Shown: positions 9,022 to 20,501 of the stretch, piece by piece
Numbering within the stretch: the stretch's first letter is position 1
Layout of the letters: each line of letters begins with the position of its first letter
From: Limnohabitans curvus
GTDB taxonomy: Bacteria; Pseudomonadota; Gammaproteobacteria; Burkholderiales; Burkholderiaceae_C
Reading direction: 5' to 3'
NCBI RefSeq assembly: GCF_003063475.1
Contig: NZ_NESP01000001.1
Location: forward strand, 2,232,001 to 2,296,000
DNA length: 64,000 nt
Translations under genes and position numbers: made by a program
The notes under the pieces: generated by a model
Databases searched by the model: none
Seen by the model: the letters and a program-made list of their open reading frames with translations, nothing else
What the model was told of the DNA's origin: nothing

Positions 9022-10275
9022 ATGGCTGATATCAAGAACTACACCCTGAACTTGGGCCCTCAACATCCCGCAGCACACGGCGTGCTGCGTTTGGTGTTGG
9101 AACTCGACGGCGAAGTGGTCCAACGTGCCGACCCACACATCGGTTTGTTGCACCGCGCTACTGAGAAGCTGGCCGAGAGCAAAACCTATATCCAATCGTT
9201 GCCCTACATGGACCGTCTCGACTACGTGTCCATGATGTGCAACGAGCACGCTTACTGCTTGGCCATCGAAAAAATGATGGGCATCGAAGTGCCTGAGCGT
9301 GCGCAGTACATCCGTGTGATGTATTCCGAAATCACCCGTTTGCTCAACCACTTGTTGTGGCTGGGCTGCCATGGTTTCGACTGTGGCGCGATGAACATCT
9401 TGATTTACTGCTTCCGCGAACGTGAAGACTTGTTCGACATGTACGAAGCGGTGTCGGGTGCGCGCATGCACGCGGCTTACTTCCGTCCAGGCGGCGTGTA
9501 TCGCGACCTGCCAGACAGCATGCCTCAGTACAAGGCCAGCAAAGTGCGCAACGCCAAGTCGGTGGCACGTTTGAACGAAGGCCGTTCAGGTTCTTTGCTC
9601 GACTTCATCGACGATTTCACACAACGCTTCCCCAAGTTGGTGGACGAGTACGAAACCCTGTTGACTGAAAACCGCATTTGGAAACAACGCACGGTCGGTA
9701 TCGGCGTGGTCACGCCAGAGCGTGCGAAAAATCTCGGTTTCTCGGGTGCGATGTTGCGTGGCTCAGGCATCGCTTGGGATTTGCGTAAGCACCAGCCTTA
9801 TGACGTGTATGACCGCATGGACTTTGACATCCCTGTGGGTAAAACCGGCGATTGCTACGACCGTTATTTGGTGCGTGTCGAAGAGATGCGTCAGTCCAAC
9901 CGCATCATCAAACAGTGCGTGGACTGGTTGCGCGCCAATCCAGGCCCTGTCATCACTGACAACCACAAGGTGGCCGCGCCTAGCCGTGAAGGCATGAAGT
10001 CCAACATGGAAGAGTTGATCCACCACTTCAAGCTCTTCACAGAAGGCTTCCATGTGCCCGAAGGCGAGGCTTATGCCGCCGTTGAACATCCCAAAGGTGA
10101 GTTTGGTATCTACCTCGTGAGCGATGGTGCCAACAAACCTTACCGTATGAAGATTCGCGCCCCTGGTTTTGCCCACTTGGCAGCCATGGATGAAATGGCG
10201 CGCGGCCACATGATCGCTGACACCGTCGCGGTCATTGGCACCATGGACATTGTGTTCGGGGAAATTGACCGATGA
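9022..10275 (+). CDS. nuoD: NADH-quinone oxidoreductase subunit D
   Basis: NuoD is the 49-kDa subunit that forms most of the ubiquinone pocket of complex I and descends from the large subunit of [NiFe] hydrogenases. The 417-residue protein starts with [20 protein letters not shown] and contains [12 protein letters not shown] and the C-terminal [10 protein letters not shown]. No hydrogenase cysteine ligands are expected or seen. The stop codon overlaps the nuoE start (ATGA). Confidence 0.98.
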   Translation: MADIKNYTLNLGPQHPAAHGVLRLVLELDGEVVQRADPHIGLLHRATEKLAESKTYIQSLPYMDRLDYVSMMCNEHAYCLAIEKMMGIEVPERAQYIRVMYSEITRLLNHLLWLGCHGFDCGAMNILIYCFREREDLFDMYEAVSGARMHAAYFRPGGVYRDLPDSMPQYKASKVRNAKSVARLNEGRSGSLLDFIDDFTQRFPKLVDEYETLLTENRIWKQRTVGIGVVTPERAKNLGFSGAMLRGSGIAWDLRKHQPYDVYDRMDFDIPVGKTGDCYDRYLVRVEEMRQSNRIIKQCVDWLRANPGPVITDNHKVAAPSREGMKSNMEELIHHFKLFTEGFHVPEGEAYAAVEHPKGEFGIYLVSDGANKPYRMKIRAPGFAHLAAMDEMARGHMIADTVAVIGTMDIVFGEIDR

Positions 10276-10787
10276 GTTCTGTAAACACCCACCACAGCGC
10301 ACCGCTGTCGGCCGAGACCCACGCGCGTTTTGTGCGTGAAGTTGCCAAATACCCAGACGATCAGAAGCAATCTGCCGTCATGGCTTGCTTGTCGATTGCG
10401 CAGCAAGAACAGGGCTTTGTCAGCGCCGAAAGCGAGCGCGTGATTGCTGAGTTGCTCGGCATGGCCCCCATGGCTGTGCACGAAGTGACCACCTTCTACA
10501 ACATGTACAACCAACAACCGGTTGGCAAGTTCAAGATCAACGTGTGTACCAACCTGCCTTGCCAGTTGCGCAACGGGCAGGGCGCTTTGATGCACTTGGT
10601 GAAGACCTTGGGTATTGAAGTCGGCGAAACCACCGCAGATGGCATGTTCACCGTGCAACCTGGCGAATGCATGGGCGCTTGCGCCGATGCGCCTGTGTTG
10701 TTGGTGAACGACCGCACCATGTGCAGCTACATGAGCGACGACAAGATCGACCAAATGGTCGCAGGCTTGCGCGCGGTGAAGGAATAA
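10272..10787 (+). CDS. nuoE: NADH-quinone oxidoreductase subunit E
   Basis: NuoE is the 24-kDa subunit holding the off-pathway [2Fe-2S] cluster N1a beside the FMN site. The 171-residue product has the four-cysteine pattern C92-x4-C97 and C133-x3-C137 (CTNLPC and CMGAC). The start overlaps the nuoD stop by 4 bp. The stop is 2 bp before nuoF. Confidence 0.97.
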   Translation: MSSVNTHHSAPLSAETHARFVREVAKYPDDQKQSAVMACLSIAQQEQGFVSAESERVIAELLGMAPMAVHEVTTFYNMYNQQPVGKFKINVCTNLPCQLRNGQGALMHLVKTLGIEVGETTADGMFTVQPGECMGACADAPVLLVNDRTMCSYMSDDKIDQMVAGLRAVKE

Positions 10788-10789
10788 GC

Positions 10790-12142
10790 ATGACTACCTC
10801 TAGCCAAGCTTTACAAGTTCTCTCCCAATTCCAAACGACCGCAGTGGAAACATGTTTCCACGACCGTCACATCGGCCCCCAAATTTTGGCTGGCTTGAAC
10901 GGTAACAACTGGTCGTTGCAAGACTACGTCGCACGCGGTGGCTACCAAGCTCTGCGCAAGATCTTGACCACAGGCATGACGCAAGACGAAGTCATCGCCA
11001 CTGTCAAAGAATCAGGTTTGCGCGGTCGTGGCGGTGCGGGCTTCCCCACAGGTTTGAAGTGGAGCTTCATGCCTCGTCAGTTCCCAGGTCAAAAATACCT
11101 GGTCTGTAACTCGGACGAGGGCGAGCCCGGTACGTGCAAAGACCGCGAGATCTTGCAGCACAACCCCCACATCGTGATTGAAGGTATGGCCATCGCCGCT
11201 TTTGCCATGGGCATCAGCGTGGGTTACAACTACATCCACGGCGAAATCTTCCAAACTTACGAGCGTTTTGAAGCAGCCCTCGAGGAAGCCCGCGCAGCAG
11301 GCTTCTTGGGTGACAACATCTTGGGCTCCACGTTCAGCTTCCAGTTGCACGCCGCCCACGGGTTTGGTGCTTACATCTGCGGCGAAGAAACCGCTTTGTT
11401 GGAGTCGCTCGAAGGTAAAAAAGGCCAACCTCGTTTCAAGCCACCGTTCCCTGCGAGCTTTGGTTTGTACGGCAAGCCCACCACCATCAACAACACCGAA
11501 ACATTCGCAGCGGTGCCTTGGATCATCAACAACGGTGGTCAGGCTTACCTCGAATGCGGCAAGCCCAACAACGGCGGCACCAAGATCTTCTCGGTCAGCG
11601 GTGACGTCGAGCGGCCTGGCAACTACGAAATCCCGATGGGCACACCGTTCTCCAAATTGTTGGAGTTGGCCGGTGGCGTTCGCAAAGGTCGCAAGCTGAA
11701 AGCTGTGATTCCTGGCGGTTCGTCTTCGCCGGTGTTGCCTGCCGACATCATCATGGACTGCACCATGGACTACGACAGCATCGCCAAAGCGGGTTCGATG
11801 TTGGGTTCAGGTGCGGTGATCGTGTTGGACGACTCGCGCTGCATGGTCAAGAGCCTGCAACGTTTGAGCTACTTCTACATGCACGAGTCATGCGGCCAAT
11901 GCACACCTTGCCGTGAAGGCACGGGATGGTTGTGGCGCATGGTCGACCGCATTGAGCGTGGTGAAGGCCGCGAAAGCGACTTGGCATTGCTCGACAACGT
12001 GGCAGAGAACATCATGGGCCGCACGATTTGCGCCCTCGGAGACGCAGCAGCCATGCCCGTGCGCGGCATGATCAAGCACTTCCGCCATGAGTTTGAACAC
12101 CACATCACGCACAAGACCTGCACGGTCTCTGCCTACGTTTGA
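10790..12142 (+). CDS. nuoF: NADH-quinone oxidoreductase subunit F
   Basis: NuoF binds NADH, FMN and [4Fe-4S] cluster N3, and is the entry point of electrons into complex I. The protein has the [13 protein letters not shown] nucleotide loop, the [14 protein letters not shown] segment and the cluster motif [12 protein letters not shown] with the fourth cysteine in [11 protein letters not shown] place the start at ATG 10790, preceded by AAGGA, giving 450 residues. A longer frame extends upstream into nuoE, but its extra 41 residues are unrelated to the family. Confidence 0.97.
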   Translation: MTTSSQALQVLSQFQTTAVETCFHDRHIGPQILAGLNGNNWSLQDYVARGGYQALRKILTTGMTQDEVIATVKESGLRGRGGAGFPTGLKWSFMPRQFPGQKYLVCNSDEGEPGTCKDREILQHNPHIVIEGMAIAAFAMGISVGYNYIHGEIFQTYERFEAALEEARAAGFLGDNILGSTFSFQLHAAHGFGAYICGEETALLESLEGKKGQPRFKPPFPASFGLYGKPTTINNTETFAAVPWIINNGGQAYLECGKPNNGGTKIFSVSGDVERPGNYEIPMGTPFSKLLELAGGVRKGRKLKAVIPGGSSSPVLPADIIMDCTMDYDSIAKAGSMLGSGAVIVLDDSRCMVKSLQRLSYFYMHESCGQCTPCREGTGWLWRMVDRIERGEGRESDLALLDNVAENIMGRTICALGDAAAMPVRGMIKHFRHEFEHHITHKTCTVSAYV

Positions 12143-12156
12143 CACGGATAAGTGCC

Positions 12157-14280
12157 ATGATTGAAATCGAACTCGACGGTAAAAAGATTGACGTCCAAGA
12201 AGGCTGCATGATCATGCACGCAGCTGAAAAGGCCGGCACCTATATTCCGCACTTCTGCTATCACAAGAAACTCAGCATCGCGGCCAACTGCCGCATGTGC
12301 TTGGTCGATGTGGAGAAAGCTCCTAAGCCTATGCCTGCTTGCGCTACGCCCGTGACGCAAGGCATGATTGTTCGCACCAAGAGCGACAAAGCCATTAAGG
12401 CTCAACAATCGGTGATGGAGTTCTTGCTCATCAACCACCCTCTGGATTGCCCTATTTGCGACCAAGGCGGTGAGTGCCAGTTGCAGGACTTGGCTGTGGG
12501 TTACGGCGGTTCTACTTCACGTTACGAAGAAGAAAAGCGTGTCGTGAACCCCAAGGACGTCGGTCCTTTGGTGAGCATGCAAGAGATGAGCCGTTGTATC
12601 CAATGCACACGCTGCGTGCGTTTTGGTCAAGAAGTGGCCGGCATCATGGAGCTGGGTATGTCCCACCGTGGTGAACACGCTCAGATTGAAACCTTCGTGG
12701 GTCAATCGGTCGACTCCGAGCTCTCAGGCAACATGATCGACATCTGCCCCGTGGGCGCGTTGACCAGCAAGCCATTCCGTTACAGCGCACGTACTTGGGA
12801 ATTGAGCCGTCGCAAGTCGGTCAGCCCACACGATGCGACCGGCGCCAACTTGGTCGTTCAAGTCAAGAACAACAAAGTCATGCGCGTCGTGCCTTTGGAA
12901 AACGAAGACGTCAACGAATGCTGGATTGCTGACCGCGACCGTTTCAGCTACGAAGCTTTGGACAGTGCAGACCGCTTGACCAAGCCCATGCTCAAGCAAG
13001 GCGGCGAGTGGAAAGAAGTCGATTGGCAAACAGCCCTCGAATACGTGGCCAACGGCTTGCAAGGCGTCAAAGCCCAGCACGGCCCACAAGCCATCGGCAC
13101 GTTGGGAAGCCCACACAGCACAGCTGAAGAGTTGTACTTGGCCGCAGCGCTGACGCGCGGCTTGGGTAGCCAAAACATCGACACACGTTTGCGCGCTGCA
13201 GACTTCCAGCACGACGGCAAAGCCCGTTGGTTGGGTACTTCTGTGGCGTCTCTCACCACGCTGCAACGCGTCTTGGTGATTGGCTCGAACGTGCGCAAAG
13301 ACCAGCCTTTGTTGGCCCAACGTCTGCGCCAAGCTGTGCGCAACGGTGGCAAGGTCAACGCCTTGAACGCACAAGCCTACGACTGGGCCATGCCTGTGGC
13401 CAACACCTTGGTGGCAGATGCTGCCAACTGGGTGCAAGCCTTGGCTGACATCGCAGCGGCTGTGGGGGCTATCACGGGTGCTGCTGCACCTGTGGCGGGC
13501 AACGCCAACAGTGCTGAAGCACAAGCCATCGCCAAGTCATTGACCGGCGGCGAACGCAAAGCTATTTTGTTGGGCAACGCAGCGGCGCATCACGCCAAAG
13601 CATCGAGCTTGCTCAGCTTGGCCAACTGGATCGGCGCACAAACCAGCGCAACCGTGGGTTACCTCGGTGAAGCTGCCAACACCGTGGGCGCTCAAGTGGT
13701 GGGCGCCTTGCCAAAAGCGGGCGGTCAAAACGCCGGTCAAATGTTGGCAGGTGGTTTGAAGGCGGTGGTGTTGCTGAACACCGAACCCGCTTTCGACGCT
13801 GCCAACGGTGCAGCTGCCGCACAAGCCATCGGCCAAGCCGAAATGGTGGTCACCTTGTCTCCCTTCAAGGCCAACATGGACATCAGCGATGTGCTGCTGC
13901 CCATCTCGCCCTTCACTGAGACTGCGGGTACGTTCATCAACACCGAAGGTCGCGCACAAAGTTTCCACGGTGTGGTCAAGCCTTTGGGCGAAGCACGTCC
14001 TGCATGGAAAGTTTTGCGCGTGTTGGGCTCCATGCTCCACGTACCTGGCTTCGAATTCGAGACCATCGAAGAAGTCCGTGCCCAAGCGATTCCTGCTGAT
14101 GTGCAAGCCTTGCTCTCCAATGCATGCACAGCCAGCGTGGACGTGAGCCCAGTTGCTGGTCAGCCAGCCTCTGCGGCGATTTACCAACTCGACAGCTTGG
14201 TGCGTCGCGCACCATCGCTGCAACTCACCGCTGATGCGAAGCAACCTGCGGTTGCGGCCCAGTCGCAAGGAGGCCTGTGA
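12157..14280 (+). CDS. nuoG: NADH-quinone oxidoreductase subunit G
   Basis: NuoG is the 75-kDa subunit that carries clusters N1b, N4 and N5 and a molybdopterin-oxidoreductase-like domain that no longer binds the cofactor. The 707-residue protein begins with a ferredoxin domain ([10 protein letters not shown]). Cysteine sets are visible in [14 protein letters not shown] and CIQCTRC. The second half is Ala-rich. ATG 12157 is chosen because the family starts with this MIEIE segment. It is shorter than the enterobacterial protein of about 900 residues, as in other betaproteobacteria. Confidence 0.96.
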   Translation: MIEIELDGKKIDVQEGCMIMHAAEKAGTYIPHFCYHKKLSIAANCRMCLVDVEKAPKPMPACATPVTQGMIVRTKSDKAIKAQQSVMEFLLINHPLDCPICDQGGECQLQDLAVGYGGSTSRYEEEKRVVNPKDVGPLVSMQEMSRCIQCTRCVRFGQEVAGIMELGMSHRGEHAQIETFVGQSVDSELSGNMIDICPVGALTSKPFRYSARTWELSRRKSVSPHDATGANLVVQVKNNKVMRVVPLENEDVNECWIADRDRFSYEALDSADRLTKPMLKQGGEWKEVDWQTALEYVANGLQGVKAQHGPQAIGTLGSPHSTAEELYLAAALTRGLGSQNIDTRLRAADFQHDGKARWLGTSVASLTTLQRVLVIGSNVRKDQPLLAQRLRQAVRNGGKVNALNAQAYDWAMPVANTLVADAANWVQALADIAAAVGAITGAAAPVAGNANSAEAQAIAKSLTGGERKAILLGNAAAHHAKASSLLSLANWIGAQTSATVGYLGEAANTVGAQVVGALPKAGGQNAGQMLAGGLKAVVLLNTEPAFDAANGAAAAQAIGQAEMVVTLSPFKANMDISDVLLPISPFTETAGTFINTEGRAQSFHGVVKPLGEARPAWKVLRVLGSMLHVPGFEFETIEEVRAQAIPADVQALLSNACTASVDVSPVAGQPASAAIYQLDSLVRRAPSLQLTADAKQPAVAAQSQGGL

Positions 14281-15362
14281 TGGTTGACAACATTTACAAC
14301 GCAGGCTTCGGCTTGATGTCTGACGTGTGGTGGACCACACTGGCTTGGCCCGTTCTGTGGGCTTTGCTCAAGATCGTGGCGGTGCTGTTGCCTTTGCTCG
14401 GTTGCGTGGCTTACCTGACTTTGTGGGAACGCAAAGCCATTGGTTACACCCAAATCCGTAAAGGCCCCAACCGCACTGGCCCTGGTGGCTTGTTGCAGCC
14501 CATCGCTGACGCGCTGAAGTTGCTCACCAAAGAAATCATCATCCCGACTCAAGCGACCACCAGCTTGTTCTTCTTGGGCCCAATCATGACCATCATGCCA
14601 GCCTTGGCTGCATGGGCGGTGATTCCTTTTGGTCCTGATGTGGCTTTGGCCAACGTCAACGCTGGCTTGCTGTTCTTGATGGCCATCACCTCGCTTGAGG
14701 TGTACGGCGTCATCATCGCGGGTTGGGCGTCTAACTCCAAGTACGCTTTCATTGGTGCCATGCGCGCATCGGCTCAAATGGTGAGCTACGAAATTGCCAT
14801 GGGCTTTTGCTTCGTGATCGTCTTGATGATCTCGAACAGCTTGAACATGACCGACATCGTCATGGGCCAAGCCAAAGGCATGATGGCTGACAAGGGCTTG
14901 GGCTTCTTGTCTTGGAACTGGTTACCTTTGTTCCCCGTGTTCATCATTTACTTCATCTCCGGTTTGGCTGAAACCAACCGTCACCCGTTTGACGTGGTGG
15001 AAGGTGAATCCGAAATTGTGGCTGGCCACATGATCGAATACTCGGGCATGTCCTTTGCCATGTTCTTCTTGGCCGAATACGCCAACATGATCTTGGTCTC
15101 GATGTTGACCGTGGTGATGTTCTTGGGCGGCTGGTTGTCACCCTTCGACAACGCACTGTTCAACATGATCCCTGGCTGGATTTGGCTTGGCATCAAGACC
15201 TTCGTGGTCGTGACCATGTTCTTGTGGGTGCGTGCCACGTTCCCACGTTATCGCTATGACCAAATCATGCGTTTGGGCTGGAAGATCTTCATTCCGCTCA
15301 CCCTGATCTGGTTGTTGGTGGTGGGTGTTTGGATCCAAACACCTTGGAATATCTGGAACTAA
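14280..15362 (+). CDS. nuoH: NADH-quinone oxidoreductase subunit H
   Basis: NuoH (ND1) is the membrane subunit that connects the quinone chamber to the proton-pumping arm. The 360-residue protein has about eight hydrophobic segments, the amphipathic loop motif [19 protein letters not shown] and the loop [16 protein letters not shown] strong AAGGAGG at 14267-14273 sets ATG 14280 as the start. The start overlaps the nuoG stop by one base. Confidence 0.97.
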   Translation: MVDNIYNAGFGLMSDVWWTTLAWPVLWALLKIVAVLLPLLGCVAYLTLWERKAIGYTQIRKGPNRTGPGGLLQPIADALKLLTKEIIIPTQATTSLFFLGPIMTIMPALAAWAVIPFGPDVALANVNAGLLFLMAITSLEVYGVIIAGWASNSKYAFIGAMRASAQMVSYEIAMGFCFVIVLMISNSLNMTDIVMGQAKGMMADKGLGFLSWNWLPLFPVFIIYFISGLAETNRHPFDVVEGESEIVAGHMIEYSGMSFAMFFLAEYANMILVSMLTVVMFLGGWLSPFDNALFNMIPGWIWLGIKTFVVVTMFLWVRATFPRYRYDQIMRLGWKIFIPLTLIWLLVVGVWIQTPWNIWN

Positions 15363-15377
15363 GGCCGGAACTACACC

Positions 15378-15890
15378 ATGACAACGACTACACATTCCGC
15401 TCCTTTCTCGTTGCGCGACTTTTTGTCGAGCTTCTTGTTGCTCGAGCTGTTCAAAGGCATGGCCCTCACAGGCAAATACATGTTCTCGCGCAGCATCACC
15501 ATTCAGTTCCCGGAAGAGAAGACACCTTTGTCTCCACGCTTTCGTGGCCTGCATGCTTTGCGTCGTTATGAAAACGGCGAAGAGCGTTGCATTGCTTGCA
15601 AACTCTGCGAAGCCGTGTGCCCAGCGATGGCGATCACCATCGAATCAGACCAGCGCGAAGACGGCAGCCGCCGTACCACCCGCTACGACATCGACTTGAC
15701 CAAGTGCATCTTCTGCGGTTTCTGCGAAGAAAGCTGCCCCGTTGATTCGATCGTTGAAACACACATCTTTGAGTACCACGGCGAAAAACGCGGTGACCTG
15801 TACTTCACCAAAGAAATGTTGTTGGCAGTGGGCGACCGCTACGAACCCGAAATCGCTGCCAACAAAGCAGCTGACGCCAAATACCGTTGA
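15378..15890 (+). CDS. nuoI: NADH-quinone oxidoreductase subunit I
   Basis: NuoI is the ferredoxin-like subunit bearing clusters N6a and N6b, which pass electrons to N2 in NuoB. The 170-residue product has two complete [4Fe-4S] motifs: C71, C74, C77, C81 and C110, C113, C116, C120. The N-terminal helix region ([16 protein letters not shown]) is the usual membrane-contacting segment. The gene lies 15 bp after nuoH. Confidence 0.98.
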   Translation: MTTTTHSAPFSLRDFLSSFLLLELFKGMALTGKYMFSRSITIQFPEEKTPLSPRFRGLHALRRYENGEERCIACKLCEAVCPAMAITIESDQREDGSRRTTRYDIDLTKCIFCGFCEESCPVDSIVETHIFEYHGEKRGDLYFTKEMLLAVGDRYEPEIAANKAADAKYR

Positions 15891-15898
15891 AAGATTTC

Positions 15899-16657
15899 AT
15901 GATGGACGTTCAATCGGCTCTTTTTTACGCGTTCTCAGCAGTCATGCTGTTTGCGTCATTCCGCGTCATCACGGCGCGCAACCCTGTGCACGCCGCGCTG
16001 TACCTGGTCTTGGCCTTCTTCCAAGCCTCGGGCATCTGGATGTTGCTCAAAGCAGAATTCCTCTCCATCGCTCTCGTGCTCGTGTACGTGGGCGCGGTGA
16101 TGGTCTTGTTCTTGTTTGTGGTGATGATGCTCGACATCAACATCGACAGCATTCGCCAAGGCTTCTGGAAGCATTTCCCACTCGCAGCCACTGTGGGTGC
16201 GGTGATCGCTCTGGAATTGGCGGGTGTCTTGTTGGGCGGTTTCCGCATCAGCGAACCTCAAAAACAACTGACTGCACAAATCATTTCCCCAGCGGCGGTC
16301 ACTGCGGTGGCGCCTGTTGATGTGGCTTCGGCTGCCGTAGATGCGGCATCTGCTGCATTGACCACAGCCGCTGCTGCAGATGTGGGCCACGTGGTGGTGG
16401 CGCAAGCTTCTAACACCAAAGCCTTGGGTGTGTTGCTCTACACCGAGTACCTGTACCCCGTGCAAGTGGCGGCATTGATTTTGTTGGTGGCTTTGATTGC
16501 TGCCATCGCTTTGACTTTGCGCGCACGCAAAGACAGCAAATTCCAAAACGCGGGCGACCAAGTTCGCGTCAAGGCCCGTGACCGTGTGACGTTGGTGAAG
16601 ATGGACGCGGTCAAACCCGTGCCTGCAGCACCCGCCGCCGAGGAGACAAAAGCATGA
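15899..16657 (+). CDS. nuoJ: NADH-quinone oxidoreductase subunit J, with Ala-rich insertion
   Basis: NuoJ (ND6) is a membrane subunit of complex I with a flexible helix involved in coupling. Hydrophobic segments cover residues 1-115, and the last one lies near 185-205. Between them, about residues 118-178, is an Ala/Val-rich stretch (for example [20 protein letters not shown]) longer than in many homologues; the total is 252 residues against roughly 200 usual. The tail is charged and ends [11 protein letters not shown]. The start is ATG 15899, or ATG 15902 next to it. The stop overlaps nuoK by 4 bp. Confidence 0.93.
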   Translation: MMDVQSALFYAFSAVMLFASFRVITARNPVHAALYLVLAFFQASGIWMLLKAEFLSIALVLVYVGAVMVLFLFVVMMLDINIDSIRQGFWKHFPLAATVGAVIALELAGVLLGGFRISEPQKQLTAQIISPAAVTAVAPVDVASAAVDAASAALTTAAAADVGHVVVAQASNTKALGVLLYTEYLYPVQVAALILLVALIAAIALTLRARKDSKFQNAGDQVRVKARDRVTLVKMDAVKPVPAAPAAEETKA

Positions 16658-16962
16658 GCATCACCTTAGGCCACTACCTCACGCTGGGTGCGATTTTGTT
16701 CGCACTCTCTGTGATCGGCATCTTCTTGAACCGTAAAAACTTGATCGTCTTGTTGATGGCGATTGAATTGATGTTGCTCGCGGTCAACATGAACTTCGTG
16801 GCGTTCTCACACTACTTGGGTGACTTGAACGGCCAAATCTTTGTTTTCTTCATCTTGACCGTGGCGGCTGCTGAATCTGCCATTGGCTTGGCGATTCTGG
16901 TGCAGTTGTTCCGCAACAAGTCCAGCATCAACGTGGATGAACTCAACACGCTCAAGGGTTAA
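16654..16962 (+). CDS. nuoK: NADH-quinone oxidoreductase subunit K
   Basis: NuoK (ND4L) is a three-helix membrane subunit of complex I. The 102-residue product has three hydrophobic segments. It carries the conserved membrane glutamates in the [14 protein letters not shown] and [11 protein letters not shown] segments. It begins inside the nuoJ stop codon (ATGA) and is followed 6 bp later by nuoL. Confidence 0.98.
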   Translation: MSITLGHYLTLGAILFALSVIGIFLNRKNLIVLLMAIELMLLAVNMNFVAFSHYLGDLNGQIFVFFILTVAAAESAIGLAILVQLFRNKSSINVDELNTLKG

Positions 16963-16968
16963 TTCATC

Positions 16969-18996
16969 ATGTCACAAACCCTGCAAGCTTCTACATTGTT
17001 GGCAGTGCCCATGGCACCGCTGGTGGGTTCGGCCTTGGCTGGTATTTTTGGTACACGCTTTGGCGGTAACAAAATTGGCCGCGGCTTGACCCACTCACTC
17101 ACCATCTTGGGCGTGTTCATCGCCTTCGTGTTGTCTGCCATGACGCTGCAAAGCGTCGCCATGGACGGCGCACGTTTCAACGAAACCCTCTACACATGGA
17201 TGGTGGTGGGCGATTTGAAAATGGAAATCGGCTTCATGGTCGATGGCCTGACCGCCATGATGATGTGCGTCGTGACCTTTGTGTCATTGATGGTTCACCT
17301 CTACACCATTGGCTACATGCAAGAGGACGAAGGCTACAACCGCTTCTTCTCGTACATCTCTTTGTTCACCTTCTCCATGTTGATGCTCGTCATGAGCAAC
17401 AACATGTTGCAACTGTTCTTCGGTTGGGAAGCTGTGGGCTTGGTGTCTTATTTGTTGATCGGTTTCTGGTTCAACAAACCCACAGCGATCTTCGCGAACA
17501 TGAAAGCCTTCTTGGTCAACCGCGTGGGTGACTTCGGCTTCATCTTGGGTATTGGTTTGATCGCGGCTTACGGCGGCACTTTGAATTACACCGAAGCTTT
17601 CGCTAAGGCTGGTGAATTGGGCGCACTCACATTCCCTGGCACCGACTGGATGCTGGTGACCGTGATCTGTATCTGCTTGTTCATCGGCGCGATGGGTAAG
17701 TCGGCTCAGTTCCCACTGCACGTGTGGTTGCCTGACTCCATGGAAGGCCCCACACCCATCTCTGCGTTGATTCACGCAGCGACCATGGTGACGGCCGGTA
17801 TCTTCATGGTCACCCGCATGTCGCCTTTCTTTGAGTTGTCAGACACCGCGCTGAACTTCATCTTGGTGATCGGTGCCATCACAGCTTTGTTCATGGGCTT
17901 CTTGGGCCTGATCCAAAACGACATCAAGCGCGTTGTGGCTTATTCCACACTGTCGCAGCTCGGTTACATGACTGTGGCTTTGGGCGCTTCTGCTTATTCA
18001 GTGGCCGTGTTCCACTTGATGACCCATGCGTTCTTCAAAGCCTTGCTGTTCTTGGGTGCCGGTTCCGTCATCATGGGTATGCACCACAACCAAGACATCC
18101 GTTGGATGGGCGGCGTGCGCAAGTACATGCCCATCACTTGGATCACTTCGTTGCTGGGTTCGCTGGCTTTGATCGGCACACCGTTCTTCTCTGGCTTCTA
18201 TTCCAAAGACAGCATCATCGAAGCTGTGGCTGAAAGCACCTTGCCTGGTGCTGGCTTCGCCCACTTCGCGGTGCTGGCTGGCGTGTTTGTGACAGCTTTC
18301 TACTCGTTCCGCATGTACTTCCTCGTGTTCCACGGCGAAGAGCGTTACGACCAAAACCCTGACGCACACCACGGCCACGATGACCACCATGGTCACGACG
18401 ATCACGGCCATGACCACGGCCCACACGAGTCCCCATGGGTGGTGACAGTGCCTTTGGTCTTGCTCGCCATTCCTTCTGTGCTGATTGGCTTCTACACGAT
18501 TGACCCCCTCTTGTACGGTGAGTTCTTCAGCGACGCCATCTTCATCAATGCCGACAAGCACCCCGTGATGCACGAGCTGGCCCATGAGTACCACGGCGCT
18601 GTCGCCATGGCCTTGCACGCCCTCAGCACCGCACCGTTCTGGTTGGCTGTCGCAGGTGTGGCTAGCTCTTACTACATGTACATGATCAACCCAGCTGTGC
18701 CTGCGGCGATCAAACGCGTGTGCCATCCCATCTATGTCTTGTTCGAAAACAAGTACTACTTAGATTGGTTCAACGAAAACGTCTTGGCCCGTGGCGCACG
18801 CGCTTTGGGTACCGGTCTGTGGAAGGGCGGCGACCAAGCCATCATCGAAGGTGGTGTGGTGAACGCTTCTTGGAAGTTGGTGGGTTGTGTGTCTTCATGG
18901 ACACGTCAGTTGCAAACTGGCTACCTCTACCACTATGCCTTGGTCATGATCCTGGGCGTGTTCTTGCTGATGACGTGGTTCGTCTGGCTCAAATAA
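16969..18996 (+). CDS. nuoL: NADH-quinone oxidoreductase subunit L, with His-rich loop
   Basis: NuoL (ND5) is the distal antiporter-like subunit of complex I, with a long lateral helix at its C-terminus. The 675-residue protein shows the conserved FFGWEAVGLVSYLLIGFW and GKSAQFPLHVWLPDSMEGPT segments and the HxxTHAFFKALLFLGAGSV helix. Residues about 465-488 form a His/Asp-rich loop with ten histidines in 24 residues (DDHHGHDDHGHDHG), between predicted membrane helices. This could bind metal ions or protons, but the loop is known to vary among species. Confidence 0.97.
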   Translation: MSQTLQASTLLAVPMAPLVGSALAGIFGTRFGGNKIGRGLTHSLTILGVFIAFVLSAMTLQSVAMDGARFNETLYTWMVVGDLKMEIGFMVDGLTAMMMCVVTFVSLMVHLYTIGYMQEDEGYNRFFSYISLFTFSMLMLVMSNNMLQLFFGWEAVGLVSYLLIGFWFNKPTAIFANMKAFLVNRVGDFGFILGIGLIAAYGGTLNYTEAFAKAGELGALTFPGTDWMLVTVICICLFIGAMGKSAQFPLHVWLPDSMEGPTPISALIHAATMVTAGIFMVTRMSPFFELSDTALNFILVIGAITALFMGFLGLIQNDIKRVVAYSTLSQLGYMTVALGASAYSVAVFHLMTHAFFKALLFLGAGSVIMGMHHNQDIRWMGGVRKYMPITWITSLLGSLALIGTPFFSGFYSKDSIIEAVAESTLPGAGFAHFAVLAGVFVTAFYSFRMYFLVFHGEERYDQNPDAHHGHDDHHGHDDHGHDHGPHESPWVVTVPLVLLAIPSVLIGFYTIDPLLYGEFFSDAIFINADKHPVMHELAHEYHGAVAMALHALSTAPFWLAVAGVASSYYMYMINPAVPAAIKRVCHPIYVLFENKYYLDWFNENVLARGARALGTGLWKGGDQAIIEGGVVNASWKLVGCVSSWTRQLQTGYLYHYALVMILGVFLLMTWFVWLK

Positions 18997-19008
18997 GGAG
19001 AATAAAAA

Positions 19009-20487
19009 ATGGGTTTATTGAGCCTTGCCATTTGGACGCCAATTCTGTTTGGTGTCATCTTGCTCGCCTTTGGGCGTGACGAACATGCAAAGGTGGTGCG
19101 TTGGATCGCATTGATCGGTTCTGTGGTCAGCTTGGCTGTCACCTTGCCTTTGTTCAACCACTTCGATGTCTCTACTTCAGCGCTGCAATTTGTTGAAAAA
19201 TCGATGTGGATCGAACGCTTCAATGTGTTCTACCACCTCGGTGTAGATGGTCTGTCTTTGTGGTTCGTGCTGCTGACTGCTTTCATCACCGTGATCGTTG
19301 TGATCGCGGGCTGGGAAGTGATCACTGAGCGCGTGAACCAATACATGGGCGCGTTCTTGATTTTGAGTGGTTTGATGATCGGCGTGTTCAGCGCGGCCGA
19401 CGGCATGCTGTTCTATGTGTTCTTCGAAGCCACATTGATTCCGATGTACTTGATCATCGGTGTGTGGGGCGGCCCCAACAAAATCTACGCTGCGTTCAAG
19501 TTCTTCTTGTACACGTTGCTGGGTTCTTTGTTGATGTTGATCGCCTTGATCTATCTGTACACCCAATCGGGTGGCAGCTTTGATTTGGCTGTTTGGCACA
19601 AACTGCCATTGCCAGCCAATGCGCAAACCTTGTTGTTCTTTGCTTTCTTCGCTGCGTTTGCAGTGAAGGTGCCGATGTGGCCTGTGCACACCTGGTTGCC
19701 AGACGTGCACGTGGAAGCACCTACCGGTGGCTCTGCTGTGTTGGCTGCGATCATGTTGAAGCTCGGTGCTTATGGTTTCTTGCGCTTCTCAATGCCCATC
19801 GCACCTGATGCCGCACACGAATACGCATGGCTCATGATTGCTTTGTCGCTCGTGGCCGTGGTCTACGTGGGCTTGGTGGCCATGGTGCAAGAAGACATGA
19901 AAAAGCTGGTGGCTTATTCATCCGTGGCGCACATGGGCTTCGTGACTTTGGGCTTCTTCATCTTCAACGACATCGGTGTGTCTGGCGCTTTGGTGCAAAT
20001 GATTGCCCACGGTTTTGTGTCTGCCGCCATGTTCTTGTCGATTGGCGTGTTGTACGACCGCATGCACTCACGTGAAATTGCCGCCTACGGTGGCGTGGTC
20101 AACACCATGCCTAAGTTCGCTGCTTTTGCCTTGTTGTTCGGTATGGCCAATTGCGGCTTGCCAGGCACCGCAGGTTTCGTGGGCGAGTGGATGGTCATCT
20201 TGGGTGCCATCAAATACAACTTCTGGGTTGGCTTTGCTGCTGCCTCAGCCTTGATTTTCGGTGCGGCTTACACCTTGTGGATGATCAAGCGCGTGTATCT
20301 GGGCCCCGTGGGCAATGACCACGTCAAAGAGTTGACCGACATCAACGGCCGTGAGTTCGTGATGTTGGCCTTGTTGGCAATCGCCGTGTTGGCCATGGGT
20401 ATCTTCCCCAAGCCCTTCACCGATGTGATGGATGTGTCCGTGGCTGACTTGCTCAAGCACGTGGCCATCTCCAAGTTGCCCCAATAA
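19009..20487 (+). CDS. nuoM: NADH-quinone oxidoreductase subunit M
   Basis: NuoM (ND4) is an antiporter-like proton-pumping subunit of complex I. The 492-residue protein has about 14 hydrophobic segments and the family motifs FYHLGVDGLSLWFV, FFEATLIPMYLIIG and KVPMWPVHTWLPDVHVEAPT. AAGGAG lies 7 nt before ATG 19009, after a 12-bp gap from nuoL. Confidence 0.98.
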   Translation: MGLLSLAIWTPILFGVILLAFGRDEHAKVVRWIALIGSVVSLAVTLPLFNHFDVSTSALQFVEKSMWIERFNVFYHLGVDGLSLWFVLLTAFITVIVVIAGWEVITERVNQYMGAFLILSGLMIGVFSAADGMLFYVFFEATLIPMYLIIGVWGGPNKIYAAFKFFLYTLLGSLLMLIALIYLYTQSGGSFDLAVWHKLPLPANAQTLLFFAFFAAFAVKVPMWPVHTWLPDVHVEAPTGGSAVLAAIMLKLGAYGFLRFSMPIAPDAAHEYAWLMIALSLVAVVYVGLVAMVQEDMKKLVAYSSVAHMGFVTLGFFIFNDIGVSGALVQMIAHGFVSAAMFLSIGVLYDRMHSREIAAYGGVVNTMPKFAAFALLFGMANCGLPGTAGFVGEWMVILGAIKYNFWVGFAAASALIFGAAYTLWMIKRVYLGPVGNDHVKELTDINGREFVMLALLAIAVLAMGIFPKPFTDVMDVSVADLLKHVAISKLPQ

Positions 20488-20501
20488 AGAGGGATTGAAA
20501 A

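Noticed and set aside
12724..13524. Minus-strand open frame of 266 codons opposite nuoG
   Set aside because: A shadow of the biased third codon positions of nuoG; no recognisable protein features.
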